This document shows positions 44,370 through 54,222 of a stretch of 64,000 nucleotides of DNA, in pieces. Both the position numbers and the translations under genes were made by a program. The notes under the pieces were generated by a model. The model was not told the origin of the DNA and made no database searches. It saw nothing but the letters and a program-made list of their open reading frames with translations. This DNA comes from Peromyscus leucopus (Eukaryota > Chordata > Mammalia > Rodentia > Cricetidae): positions 148,941,826 through 149,005,825 of the forward strand of contig NC_051065.1 in NCBI RefSeq assembly GCF_004664715.2, read 5' to 3'. How positions within the stretch are numbered: position 1 is the first letter of the stretch; each line of letters begins with the position of its first letter.

Positions 44370-44545
44370 GGTGGTGTCTCCTTGTGGAATTTATCTTAAG
44401 TCAGAAGACTTGCCTGTGGGCTGCTATCACTGTTAGTCCTGGGAAGTTGGGCGCCCCTGTGGTGGTGTCTCCTTGTGGAATTTAAGTCGGGAGACTTGCA
44501 GATGGGCTGTTATCATTGTTATCCTCGGAAGTTGGGCACCCACCT
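44370..44545 (+). repeat. Two diverged ~88-bp direct repeats
   Basis: GGTGGTGTCTCCTTGTGGAA begins both units (about 44372 and 44460); both continue with AAGTC, GAGACTTGC-like sequence and GGAAGTTGGGC. The second unit lacks a few bases. Confidence 0.85.
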
Positions 44546-44660
44546 GGGTGGTGTTTCCTGTAGTCCTTCCTTGAAAGTGGCTAAGGGAGATAATCTGATT
44601 CCAGAGAAAGCCTTTCCTGAGGCTGTTCTCCAAATACCTGGAATGTGTATGTCCAGAGAG

Positions 44661-45970
44661 TGATCAGTCTACACTGTTAGTCCTTCTTAGGGAAAAGTCA
44701 ACTAGAAAAACTATGAAGGCACACATGATTTTCATAACAGAAGACAGCTGATATGTAACAAGCCAAGTAACACCAAAAACTCCTTGGGATTTGGCTTCCT
44801 CTGGAGGAATTCCCTGACCCCTCCAGGTAGTGACTTTGCCATAACCATCTGAGTTCTTATGATATATTCCTGCGGCCTGCAGCAGATGATGTAACCCGCC
44901 TTCCTTCTTTCCCCTCAGCATTCCTATGATTCTAAAAGAATGCATCTTTGTCTTTGAAGACAAGAGACATCCTAGATTGGGTTCTGGCCTAAGGATCGAA
45001 ACAGATCATGACATTTTCATCTTTTTGTCTGTTTCTTAACTTTGTTTTGAGATAGGGCCTCACTTTGTAGACCAGTTTTCAAAGCCTTTATTGAACAGTA
45101 GAGATGCCACAGCTGGAAATCATGTGCTCAGCAGCCCATGCTAACCTCCTAGAATTGTATGCACACCAGTGTGGGCTGCCCTCCATCCCATGATTCGAAT
45201 TAGATGCCAGGAAACTGCACATAAAGAAACTCTCCAAACTGTAAAGTAATTCTCCCAAGAGGGATCCCCCACACCCACATCCACACCGACATTGCCCTGT
45301 GCAACAGGGCTACCATCCTAGTTACTGCTTAGCTGACTGCCCTGTTGTAATGTGCTCAACAAACAATTCCAATTCTTTAAAACATAATTCCACTCATTGA
45401 CTATCAATTCCTATTATCAGATACCCAATCCACCACATAAAACATATATACATATAGTTATAGTTATATATAGTTATAGTTATGGGAAGAAAAAAGGAAT
45501 CTGGTCTAAGCCCCTTTTTGAGGTAAGCATTTTCTAGTTACTCTCAATGGTTTATCTTCACAGCAAACTCTGGAGTGACATATGTATTACTACTTATCTT
45601 CACCAGGAGAAACACAAGGACGGGGTGGGTCAGTGGGGGAAATTTTGTTACTTGTTGAAAAGAAACAACAAACAACAAATGCAATGAAAACTCAAAGTTA
45701 AACATGCATGAAGAGCCCCCTTCGGTGGAGCTGGGAGCTGGAAGACTCCTCCGTTCTGGGCCAGCTGCAGTTCACTGTGGGCCTTTGATATTTCCTGCTT
45801 ACTCATTTTCACTTTTTCATGCACTCCATAAACAAAGGTCCTTGAGTCATGCTGTTTCTCACATCCTCATGAGAGCCATTTCCTTTCACAGCTCCCAGCC
45901 CTGTTGTACTTAGAGCAGGCTTCCCGCTCCTGAAGACCACTTTCCTCTCCAGCACTGAACTTGACCAGGA
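44661..45970. other. Mostly unrecognised; small B1-like relic near 45045
   Basis: 45045-45080 (GAGATAGGGCCTCACTTTGT) is an old minus-strand B1 start that breaks off. 45455-45485 holds tandem TATAGTTA units. No gene seen. Confidence 0.4.
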
Positions 45971-45973
45971 AGG

Positions 45974-46132
45974 GGCAGGCAAGATGCCTTAGTGGGTGAA
46001 GGTGCTTCCCGCCCTGTGGTGCAAACTTCACAATCTGAGTTCCGTCTCTGGGACCTACAAGGTAGAAGAGAGAATCAAGTCCCCAAAAGTGGTCTTCTGG
46101 TCTCCATATATGTGCCATATAGTATGCACATG

Positions 46133-46134
<2 letters not shown>
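45974..46134 (+). mobile_element. B3-class SINE
   Basis: GCAAGATGCCTTAGTGGGTGAAGGTGCTT-like head (A-box region), GTTCCGTCTCTGGGACC (B box) and GTCTTCTGGTCTCCATATAT, then a (CA)n tail, the usual order for this SINE class. Confidence 0.75.

Positions 46135-46176
<42 letters not shown>
46135..46176 (+). repeat. (CA)n microsatellite
   Basis: Pure CA repeat, about 42 bp, at the tail of the SINE and followed by AATAAA. Confidence 0.97.
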
Positions 46177-46178
<2 letters not shown>

Positions 46179-46679
46179 AAAGTAAGTAAAATATAAAAGG
46201 AAATTTAAAAACTCACGTGGCATCATTTGTTGAATTGGATGCTTCACTAGTGAGAAATACATGATTATTTTATTTAAGCCCCATCTGTCTAATTTACCTG
46301 TCTACTGTGTAACTGTCTATGATTAAAATGTGCTCCCAATCACCTCTACCCCTCCTCACAGCACAGATCACATTCTAGTGGTCTGTGTTTGAAGGCCCAG
46401 GACAAGCAGTAAGCGTGCGCTGAGAGAAAGGCGGCAAGGGGACACAACCTGGCCCCAGTGTTACAGGAGTTACTTAGTGCAGACGGCCTGGCTTCAGCAG
46501 CATAGAGAAGCTAGGCTCTGCTTCCTGTTTCACTGTGCCAAAGACCAAGATGAGGAATGGTGAAAAAGCAGAGAAAGGAGATTTGTGAAACATGGCCACA
46601 CTGGGGGAAAAGAACAAAGGGGCCCAGTAACTTTCACATCCACTGCATTTCACATCCAATGCATTCAGCATTGAGATGA
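46177..46679. other. Unique sequence
   Basis: Nothing recognised. Confidence 0.45.
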
Positions 46680-47045
46680 GGTTTAAACAGAGGGCAAGAG
46701 ATATGCATAACTAAACAGTCCTATCCTGGTGTGGCCCCACCCATCACAGACCCATCTGTGTTTCAGCTCCAGTCCTGAAAGGTCATATGATAATCAGTTT
46801 CTATTAATTACTCGAGGTACAGCCTCAACCTCATGGAAACTTATCTTCTTCTGGGGTATGGTCTATCCATTGAGGCTTTGCTCTTCCTGGAGTACAAAGG
46901 TTAAGAACAATAACTTACCTCAGTGCCTTCAGCCAAAATGCAGACACAAAATAAAGGCAGAGATGTCAGGCTTTCATCTTTACAGTTGCCCTGTGTGCCC
47001 AACCGAGGAGTCGATGCTTTTTAGCAAAAGCAACTTCTAAGTCTC
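46680..47045 (+). repeat. Unclassified interspersed repeat, copy A
   Basis: Homologous to 51815-52200: both contain GATATG, AGTCCT, TTAATTACT, AGCCTCAAC TCATG, AAGGTTAAGAAC, CAGACACAAAAT and GAGGAGTC in the same order over about 370 bp. Both face the same way. Probably an old LTR or DNA element. Confidence 0.7.
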
Positions 47046-47511
47046 TATCAGTCCTCTTCCTCTGTCTAAACACCCTCAACCCAGAGGGAAGTAGCGTGTT
47101 GACCAGTCTGCCTTTGAAAGTCCCCTGGCCTAGTGATAAACTAATGCAAGAGAAGATGACAGGCTGTATTGGCTAAGATGTCTCAGTGTAAAACAAAGGC
47201 AGATGTCTAAGTATATAGCACCACCATGAAGCAGGTTATAAAAAGGAAAATCAAAAGACATCTAGTAAATAAACTCTATAGAGGGTATCATCCCTGATAA
47301 ATAGCTCTGTGTATGCACACTAGTAGCTATCTCAGAAATACTTTCAAGCAGCCATGTATAAGATCAATTTACTGATAACCTCTTGGCTTTCGTTACTTTT
47401 GGAAGGGCTGACACAAGTGACTCCATTTTTGTTGATGGCAATGAGAAAATGTCTCCTTAAGAAGCCCAGGTATATAATAGAGAAAAACTAGTTTGAAAAC
47501 GGAGTACATAT
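47046..47511. other. Unique sequence
   Basis: No element or gene identified. Confidence 0.45.
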
Positions 47512-47520
47512 TAGAGTCAT

Positions 47521-47622
47521 TTTTTTTTTTTTTTTTTTTTTTTTTTTCTGGAGCTGAGGACCGAACCCAGGGCCTTGCGCTTGTTAGGCAAGCGCTTACC
47601 ACTGAGCTAAATCCCCAACCCC
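47521..47622 (-). mobile_element. Young ID SINE with long pure tail and 9-bp TSD
   Basis: A 27-T run, then the reversed ID body ending GCTAAATCCCCAACCCC. TAGAGTCAT at 47512-47520 and 47623-47631 is identical. The body is close to the ID consensus, so insertion is likely recent. Confidence 0.97.
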
Positions 47623-47869
47623 TAGAGTCATGTTTTATGATCGACTTGTGCATTCTCTAGAGAAGGATCATAAGAGAATAATGAAAGACTTTGAAAAGCC
47701 ATGGTTAGAATTTTGCAGAAAACTTAGCAACAGATGAAACTATAGTTACCTTTTCTTGATGATGGTCATGGTGCAGTTAGGAACACATAAACACAAGTGG
47801 AGGAGAGGCCAGAAACACCAGTGATTTCAGTGTGGAGAATGCCAGTTTGGTAAATTGTTACACGACAGT

Positions 47870-48205
47870 TAATATTGTCAACTTGACAGGATCTAGAATT
47901 ATGCAGCAGACAAATCTGTGAGGGTGTTTCTAGATAGTGTTAACTGAAGTGGGGAGATCTACCCTATCTGTAGGCGGTAGTCCCAGACTGAATGAAGAAG
48001 AGAGAGCAAGCTGATCCAACTGAGTGCCAGCATACATCTCTCTCTGCTTCCTGACTGTTTACACATGTGACCTCTGCCTCAGGCTCCTACTGCCATGATT
48101 TCCCCATCATGATGGACCCCCCCCAAGCTGTGAGCCAAAACAAATCCTTCCTTAAAGGGGTTTTGTTGGGAGAAACACAACAAGAAAGGAAAATAATTAA
48201 TGAAA
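47870..48205 (+). mobile_element. ORR1-type MaLR LTR
   Basis: TTGTCAACTTGACAGGATCT, GTGGGGAGATCTACCCTAT, GGCGGTAGTCCCAGACTG, GCCAAAACAAATCC; same layout as 3772 with more divergence. Confidence 0.7.
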
Positions 48206-48408
48206 GTGTCTCCTTAACTTTTCTGTTTTTGAAGGTTTTTATAGGTGAGGAACATGAATATTTTCAATATACAAATGAACCCACAACTATGTAGAAGTAA
48301 CCCCCCCACACACACACACACACAAGATCTCACCCTAAACAAAAGTTTAAATGAACCTTGATTTTGTCAAAATGATAGAATGAACATGAAACAAAACATT
48401 AAATTATT
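48206..48408. other. Spacer with a short (CA)n
   Basis: 48301-48325 is a C-run followed by CA repeats. Otherwise unrecognised. Confidence 0.5.
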
Positions 48409-48414
48409 GTCTAA

Positions 48415-48778
48415 TGTAGACGGCAGTTTTCCTGTGTCCCGCAGCCATTCAGTCCCAAATAAACACACAGAGGCTTATATTTATTACAAGCTGTTTGGTC
48501 TATGGCCCAGGCTTATTACTAACTAGCTCATTCATCTTACATTAACCCATTTCTGTTCATCTATGTATCGTCACATGTCTCGTGGATTTACCTAAGTTCC
48601 AGTACATCTTGCTTCTCAGGCGGAGGCTCACAGCATCTCCTCAGCCCCCACCTGTCCTCCTGTGTCTCTCTTGGATTTCCTGCCTGGCCGTCTCCTGTCT
48701 TTCTATAGGTCAAAGCAGCTTTTTATTAACCAATGGTAGCAACATATTCACAGCATAAAGGAAGACCATCCCACAGCA
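48415..48778 (-). mobile_element. Class II solo LTR, partial 6-bp TSD
   Basis: Minus-strand member of the 7395/8800 family: TGTAGACGGCAGTTTTCC, CCAAATAAACACACAGAGGC, TTTTTATTAACCAATGG, ending CATCCCACAGCA. Flanks GTCTAA and GTCTTC agree at four of six positions. Confidence 0.88.
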
Positions 48779-48784
48779 GTCTTC

Positions 48785-50265
48785 TAAAATTAGCCTTTTC
48801 ATAAACTATACTGGGCCAAAATTGTTAGAAAATTTAATTGCTTTGAATATAAAAGCATTTAAGGAACACTTTATGAGCATTTTGGTTATGGTCAACTAAA
48901 TCATACCCCAAAAAAAGCTTTTTTGTAAGGTCTATTTTCATGAACCTCAGTTTCTAGAATTAACATTGGAAAGCACTGATTTCTAACTATTCCACCTGGA
49001 AGTTAAAAATGAACATTTGTATTTTAGTTAGGCTTGGCTTAGAAATGTCCTTGCATAGCCAGTTTTTCAAGGCACAGCAAAAAAAAAAAAATGCAGACAG
49101 GAAACAAACCCTGGCCCAAGTCCAAAAAGATCACAATATAATTAGGCATGTCAAAAATAATAATTTTAGCATAGATGGGTCTTTAAAAGTGTGAAAAATT
49201 TGAAGTAGCTACAGGTACATCTGTTAGTAACTTTTAGGAATTCTGAGGGCAGACTGAGTTTTAGGTTCTGTGTTCATCTTGTCGACTGAAGCAAGAGTGA
49301 ATGCTGGGGAACAAGTTCTGAGTCAATAATGTGTGCTGCTTAATGGGATTCCTTCCCAGAGTGTCACCAAGAAGTCAGTGCTTCCTGTTACTTGTGTTGG
49401 GAAGTCCTACCATCAAGGGATGTGGGGAGTTCATGCTGAGGGATGAGCAACCCTGATGTGTACCTCCTGGGTGATATTGGAGTTCCTTCCACCCCAGGAG
49501 TGAGATATGCTCTTCTTACACGCTCCGATATGGCACTGCTCCTTCTGTTAATGCCTTGGTTACCAACAGTCAAACAGAGAGGACCATGGGAGCATTTTCT
49601 CTCCACTTCAGAATCCAGGAGGAGAGGCTCCATGTAGATAGCTTTTAAATCATGTCTTTCTAGTGAGACTATTGATGCAGTCATAAGATTTTTTTTCAAT
49701 CTCCACCAAACCAGTCATAAATGCAGACAAAATGACACATAAAAACAATTAAACAAATTCAGAGTGCATCTTAGATAAATCATCATACCTTTATATATAC
49801 TAGCCAGCTGGAGTTCTCCCTCACAGGCACTGAGATATGCAGAGTTAATCTTTTTTCATGATTATGTCAATGAAATCTCACTCCGGACTCCTTTAGTTCC
49901 CTGGTTCTTGTGACCCCATCAAAAGAATTCAGATGTGGCACACACAGTGTAGTGTCAAAGACAGGCCAATGTAATTTATAACCTGTCCTTTCCCTGCTAG
50001 TTACCACACAAAATTGCAGAATTCAATTTATAGTTTATTACAGAGTAAAGCAGAGCATTCTCAAGGGGTAAGAGCAGACAGTGGACAAAGAGATGAAGGA
50101 CACTTTGGGTCAGTTTTATACAGTTTCTAAAGCCTCTAGAAAGATAGCCTCTCCTGGCGCAGTTTCCTACCGGGCTCCATGGGATTGACTTTTATGGGAA
50201 GGGACAATGTAAGGCCCTTAGTCTTTCCCACAAAGCCTCCAGTATAGTGATCCTAGAATGTTTAA
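48785..50265. other. Unrecognised, AT-rich in part
   Basis: 49820-50265 may be part of an older retroelement that continues at 50631 (both sides contain CCACACAAAATTGCAGAA). No protein-coding similarity recognised. Confidence 0.35.
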
Positions 50266-50269
50266 ATAG

Positions 50270-50630
50270 CCGTGACAGTTGGTTTTCATTATAAATTCAA
50301 TTGTCAATGAAGAATTGTCCAGATGAAGTTGCCCTGTCTTGATTACCTGATGTGGGAAAACTCACTGAAAAAATGGGTGGCATCATTCCCTGGGTCTTGG
50401 TCCTAGACTATTTAAAAAGAAGGAAGTGAGCTGAATATTAAGCATCTATGCATTCAGTCTCTCTCTGGTCTTTACTGTGGATGTAACCGGTTGCCTCAAG
50501 TTCCTGCCTTGACTTCTCCACAATCATTGGCTATAACTTGAAATTGTGCGCCAAAATAAACCTTTTTTTCCTCCAAGTTGCTTTTGCCAGGGTGTTTTAT
50601 AACAGCAAAAGGAAATGAAACTAGTCCAAA
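50270..50630 (+). mobile_element. ORR1-type MaLR LTR
   Basis: TTCAATTGTCAATGAAGAAT, GTGGATGTAACCGGTTGCCT, GTGCGCCAAAATAAACC, TGCTTTTGCCAGGGTGTTTT, ending near GAAATGAAACTAG. Confidence 0.75.
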
Positions 50631-51574
50631 AGTTATCTATTAATGACCTTCTAGGTAGTTTGGAATGCCATTCTCTACCTAGGACCAGGGACAGGAATTA
50701 GATTCCATTCTTCTGAATAATGATTCAAGTCCTGTCATTTCCGTTTGTACCAACTGTTAATTATAAAAGAAGGGTCCATCCTCAATGACCTTCAAGCCTG
50801 CTGCTTAGCTTCTAAGAGTCACACAAATCGTTCCTTTGTGTGCCTTATATACTTTCCCCCTAGTCTTCCACACAAAATTGCAGAAGTCAAGGGTTTCCTG
50901 TTCAACTGGCAATTTCCCAAATAATTCAATAGAACATCAAATTTGGACTAAAGACAAAGGCCTCTCACACCAAAGGCATTTGCCCAAATGATTCAACAGA
51001 ACCCTAGTAGCTCAGAGGAGCTCCCAAAGGCGAGGAATGCAGCTTTCCCCATCAGACAGGATTTAGAAATTCAACTTAACTCAAAAAGAACACAAGCACC
51101 TCAAAGGATCCCCTCCCCAATCGATGACAAAGAGAAGGAAAGGCAAGACTTGGGGTCCACTGATCATGACCGGGGAAAACTTACCAAGTTCCAACATCAA
51201 GAACTGAAAAGTCCAAAAATATACTTCTCTGCTTTATTCAATGCTGTTCAAAGTGAAAAGATAAGAAAACATCCCTGGAATAAAAATGACTCCAGCAGTG
51301 TGTAAAACTGTCCAGTCTTTCCTCTCTACCTAAAGTTGACTTGTTACAAGTTGTTGACAATGAAGGATGCCTTTTCTTCTGGTTGCAATAACAAAGGTGT
51401 TTCTGGAGCTTTTTGGCATCAATCCCTGGACTCCACATTCCAGTAAGCCAGCTAAAGAGATGAGTAATGATGAAAAGCCAAAAAATTAGGAAGAGTGTCC
51501 ATGCTGGGACAAGAACTAAATGAAGGGGTCCAGTGACCCCCAATTTCATTTCTCTAGCATTGATACAAGATTTA
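50631..51574. other. Unrecognised sequence; possible old ERV
   Basis: A 105-codon plus frame (50988-51305) and a 103-codon minus frame (51238-51549, with a hydrophobic stretch VPAWTLFLIFWLFIITHLF) overlap. Neither is identifiable. Confidence 0.35.
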
Positions 51575-51578
51575 GGTT

Positions 51579-51800
51579 TAGGGGCAGGAGAGATGGCTCA
51601 GTGGTACCCCTCTTGTGGATGATCTGAGTTCAATTTCTAGCACTCACTGAGATGGCTCATAACTGCATGTAACTCCAGCTCTAGGGAATCCAGTGCCTTC
51701 TTCTGGCCCCCACAGGTACCTGTACTCATATGCACATACCCACACAGAGATAGACACACAAAAATACACATATACACAAAATAAAATAAGTCTTAACAGA
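51579..51800 (+). mobile_element. B3 SINE
   Basis: GGGGCAGGAGAGATGGCTCA, GGCTCATAACTGCATGTAAC, CCTTCTTCTGGCCCCCACAG, CACATACCCACACAGAGATA and an A-rich end; the head has a small deletion after CAGTGGT. Confidence 0.88.
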
Positions 51801-51814
51801 GAGGGGTTTCGGTT

Positions 51815-52200
51815 TAAATAAAGAGCGAGATATGTGTATAATTAAGCAGTCCTGACCAAAGTGTGGCCATGCCTACCGTGACCTGCTGGATCTGGTTCTG
51901 CACACTCATCTACCCTACAAGGTGCTCTGCTAAAGTGTCGATCTGTTAATTACTGAGGCAGCCTCAACTTCATGAATAATTGTCCTTACCTGGTCAGAGT
52001 GGTTTGTCCTGTAAGGTTTTGCTCTTTTTCAAGTTCAACAGAACTCAAAGGAAAGGTTAAGAACTCATCTACACCTTCATCCAAACTACAGACACAAAAT
52101 GGAGGCACATATGTTAGGTATTCATCCTGCTTTGATTACTTTGTGGGTCCAAGAGAGGAGTCAGCAAGTTTGGGTTTGGTTTTTAGGTCCTTAAGAGTTT
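51815..52200 (+). repeat. Unclassified interspersed repeat, copy B
   Basis: Partner of 46680-47045. It starts GGTTTAAATAAAGAGCGAG-like and ends near TTTTTAGGTCCTTAAG. See copy A for the shared landmarks. Confidence 0.7.
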
Positions 52201-52214
52201 TGTACAGTGAGTTC

Positions 52215-52470
52215 TGAACATGTTCACCCTCCTTCCCCTAACTCTTCCCAGAATCAACTCCCAAACTTCTTTCGCTTCACACCCAGTTTAGGGTCTTTTT
52301 TCCCTCCATCAAGGCCAATGTGTGCTGCCCAGATATTCTGTGATGTGTGGCCTTCCATTGGAGTGTGGTTTTTAATGAAAGCAGCTTCTCACATGCCTTT
52401 TTACAGAGATTGGAAACAGAACCCACAAAGAGAAGAGCTTGTGGGGAGTCTGCAGAAGCCTGCCTAGAAG
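52215..52470 (-). mobile_element. Possible L1 fragment
   Basis: CCATCAAGGCCAATGTGTGC, TGCCCAGATATTCTGTGATG, GTGTGGCCTTCCATTGGAG resemble sequence I recall from the antisense strand of rodent L1 3' regions. Low divergence in short blocks only. Confidence 0.45.
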
Positions 52471-52539
52471 CAGCATCTACCTCTCTAATCCCTTTTCATT
52501 GGCTATGACTTGTTTAATGGCTACTTCCCATTCCAAAGG

Positions 52540-52556
52540 ATCCTGGGAGTTGTAGT
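52540..52556 (-). promoter_or_regulatory. ZNF143/STAF-like motif
   Basis: ATCCTGGGAGTTGTAGT, reverse complement ACTACAACTCCCAGGAT, matches the ACTACAANTCCCAG core bound by ZNF143. The surrounding DNA is otherwise ordinary. Confidence 0.4.
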
Positions 52557-52799
52557 CTGGCTATGGACCTAAAAAGAGCTAGCCGTGAAAAATGTGCGAG
52601 TGTGTGTGGAGTGGAAAGAGACAAAACACTGTTTGATGATAACCAAAAGAAATGAGGGATGGGGAGGAAGTGGCAGATGTTGTGGGAACCAGACCACAGT
52701 ACTAGATAGCTGCCTGGGAGATCTTTCTCTGCCAGGCTATGCACTAGGTAATTTACATATAATATAACTACAATGAAATTAGGGTGTCTGCACTGTGGG

Positions 52800-53170
52800 A
52801 GAAAGGTGGGACATTTGTGTTCACCTATTTTACTAATAACCTCATTTCCTAACAGACTTGATGTGACAGGGTCTCAGGACTCCAAAAGAATGGACCCTGG
52901 GGATAAGAGGGCCCCAGAGAGTCTTTGCAAAGAGAGACCAGGATGTCACCAGACAGCAGAACAGGAGGAATTGTCTTGCAAGAAAAGGTGTCATCCAGCT
53001 CTGACTCACAGCTGCACTGTACCTGTTTCCTAGCTTTTTGCTTCCTCTTTTGTATAAAGCTGTAACATTCCTGCAGCAAAGGCAGAGACAGAATTTTCCT
53101 TCCCTGGGTTCTGGTCTAGTCTGTAAATAAAGCTCTCTCTTCACTAATTGTTGACTCTTGGATTGCCTTT
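52800..53170 (+). mobile_element. Possible LTR (ERV1-like)
   Basis: TTTGTATAAAGCTGTAAC (TATA-like), then AAATAAAGCTCTCTCTTCAC and GTTGACTCTTGGATTGCC have the spacing and wording of gammaretroviral-type LTR R/U5 sequence. Ends and duplication not found. Confidence 0.4.
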
Positions 53171-53370
53171 GATACAGCAGCAGGCTTCAGGCCTCCCAAC
53201 CTCTGGAGTCTGGAGCATGCAGCGCCTCTTGTATGTAAACTATGTGTCCCTGGCTTCCAAGAATTTGGTAAGGAAAACACTAGCTTCATTCTCTTTTCAG
53301 ATGGAGAAAAATGGGGCTTTGAGAGGTTTAAACACCAGCCCAAGACCAGCATCTATTGGTTTGTTTATCT

Positions 53371-53402
53371 ATTCATTCATTCATTCATTCATTCATTCAT
53401 TC
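53371..53402 (+). repeat. (ATTC)n microsatellite
   Basis: About eight ATTC units followed by a TTTC/TTCC-rich stretch to 53455. Confidence 0.93.
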
Positions 53403-53474
53403 TCTTCTTTCTTTTTCTTTCTTTCTTTTTTCTTCCTTCCTTTCCTTTTTTCTTCCTCCCCTCACCTCCAGTCA

Positions 53475-53606
53475 AGGTCTCACTATTCAGCCCTGGCTAG
53501 ACTTGAACTCACTATATAGACCAGCTTGTCTCAAACTAAGAGAGAATCTACTTGCATCTGCTTCCTGGGCTCTAGGCTCCTGGGCTCAAAGGCATACACT
53601 AGCAGG
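53475..53606 (-). mobile_element. Old B1 SINE
   Basis: AAGGTCTCACTATTCAGCCC, AGACTTGAACTCACTATATA, GGGCTCAAAGGCATACACTA: a diverged minus-strand B1 with its start cut by the next LTR. Confidence 0.75.
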
Positions 53607-53613
53607 CCCAGTT

Positions 53614-54010
53614 TGTTGTGGGATGTTCTCTATGCTGTGAATGTATTGCTATGATTGATTGATAAATAAAACACTGCTTGGCCAGTAGCCAGGAAGGAAG
53701 TATAGGCGGGACTAGCAGAGAGGAGAATTGGGGTTACAGGAAGGCAGAGCGGAGGAGATGCTGCCAGCTGCCACAATGAGGAGCAGGATGTAAAGTACCA
53801 GTAAGCCACGAGCCATGTGGCAAAGTATAGATTAATAGAAATGGGTTAATTTAAGATAGAAGAACTAGATAACAAGAAGCCTACCATGGCCATACAGTTT
53901 ATAAGCAATATAAGTCTCCTTGTGTTTGTTTGGTCTGTTGCCGGACGGGTGGGTGAGAGAGATTTGTCCTGACCATGGGCCAGGCAGGACTGGAGAAAAC
54001 TTCAGCTACA
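53614..54010 (+). mobile_element. Class II solo LTR, near-exact 6-bp TSD
   Basis: TGTTGTGGGATGTTCTCTAT to AAAACTTCAGCTACA, 397 bp. CCAGTT (53608-53613) and CCAGTC (54011-54016) differ at one base. It inserted at the edge of the old B1. Confidence 0.92.
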
Positions 54011-54015
54011 CCAGT

Positions 54016-54020
<5 letters not shown>

Positions 54021-54050
<30 letters not shown>

Positions 54051-54208
54051 TTTTTGTTTTTTGTTTTTTGAGACAGGGTTTCTCTGTGTAGCTTTGCGCC
54101 TTTCCTGGAGCTCACTTGGTAGCCCAGGCTGGCCTCGAACTCACAGAGATCCGCCTGGCTCTGCCTCCCGAGTGCTGGGATTAAAGGCGTGCGCCACCAA
54201 CACCCGGC
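54021..54208 (-). mobile_element. Young full-length B1 SINE with 14-bp TSD
   Basis: About 28 T plus a TTTTTG-rich stretch, then GAGACAGGGTTTCTCTGTGT, AGCTTTGCGCCTTTCCTGGA and GGCGTGCGCCACCAACACCC. TACACCAGTCCTTT at 54007-54020 and 54209-54222 is identical and spans the LTR end, so the B1 arrived after the LTR. Confidence 0.97.
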
Positions 54209-54222
54209 TACACCAGTCCTTT

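Larger units (their letters stand above)
43785..44660 (-). mobile_element. Probable ERV LTR with CT-rich array
   Basis: GGGGTCCAGCCCCTCGATAG opens a block that continues with a 350-bp CT-rich array of degenerate TCTAGCTCTTCC units and a TATATAAAGG box near 44310. I recall similar CT-rich arrays in rodent class II LTRs. Ends not fixed; the family is a guess. Confidence 0.5.

Noticed and set aside
51238..51549. Minus frame with a hydrophobic stretch, possible ERV envelope
   Set aside because: No disulfide or fusion-type motif, no flanking envelope sequence; a single hydrophobic run is not enough.
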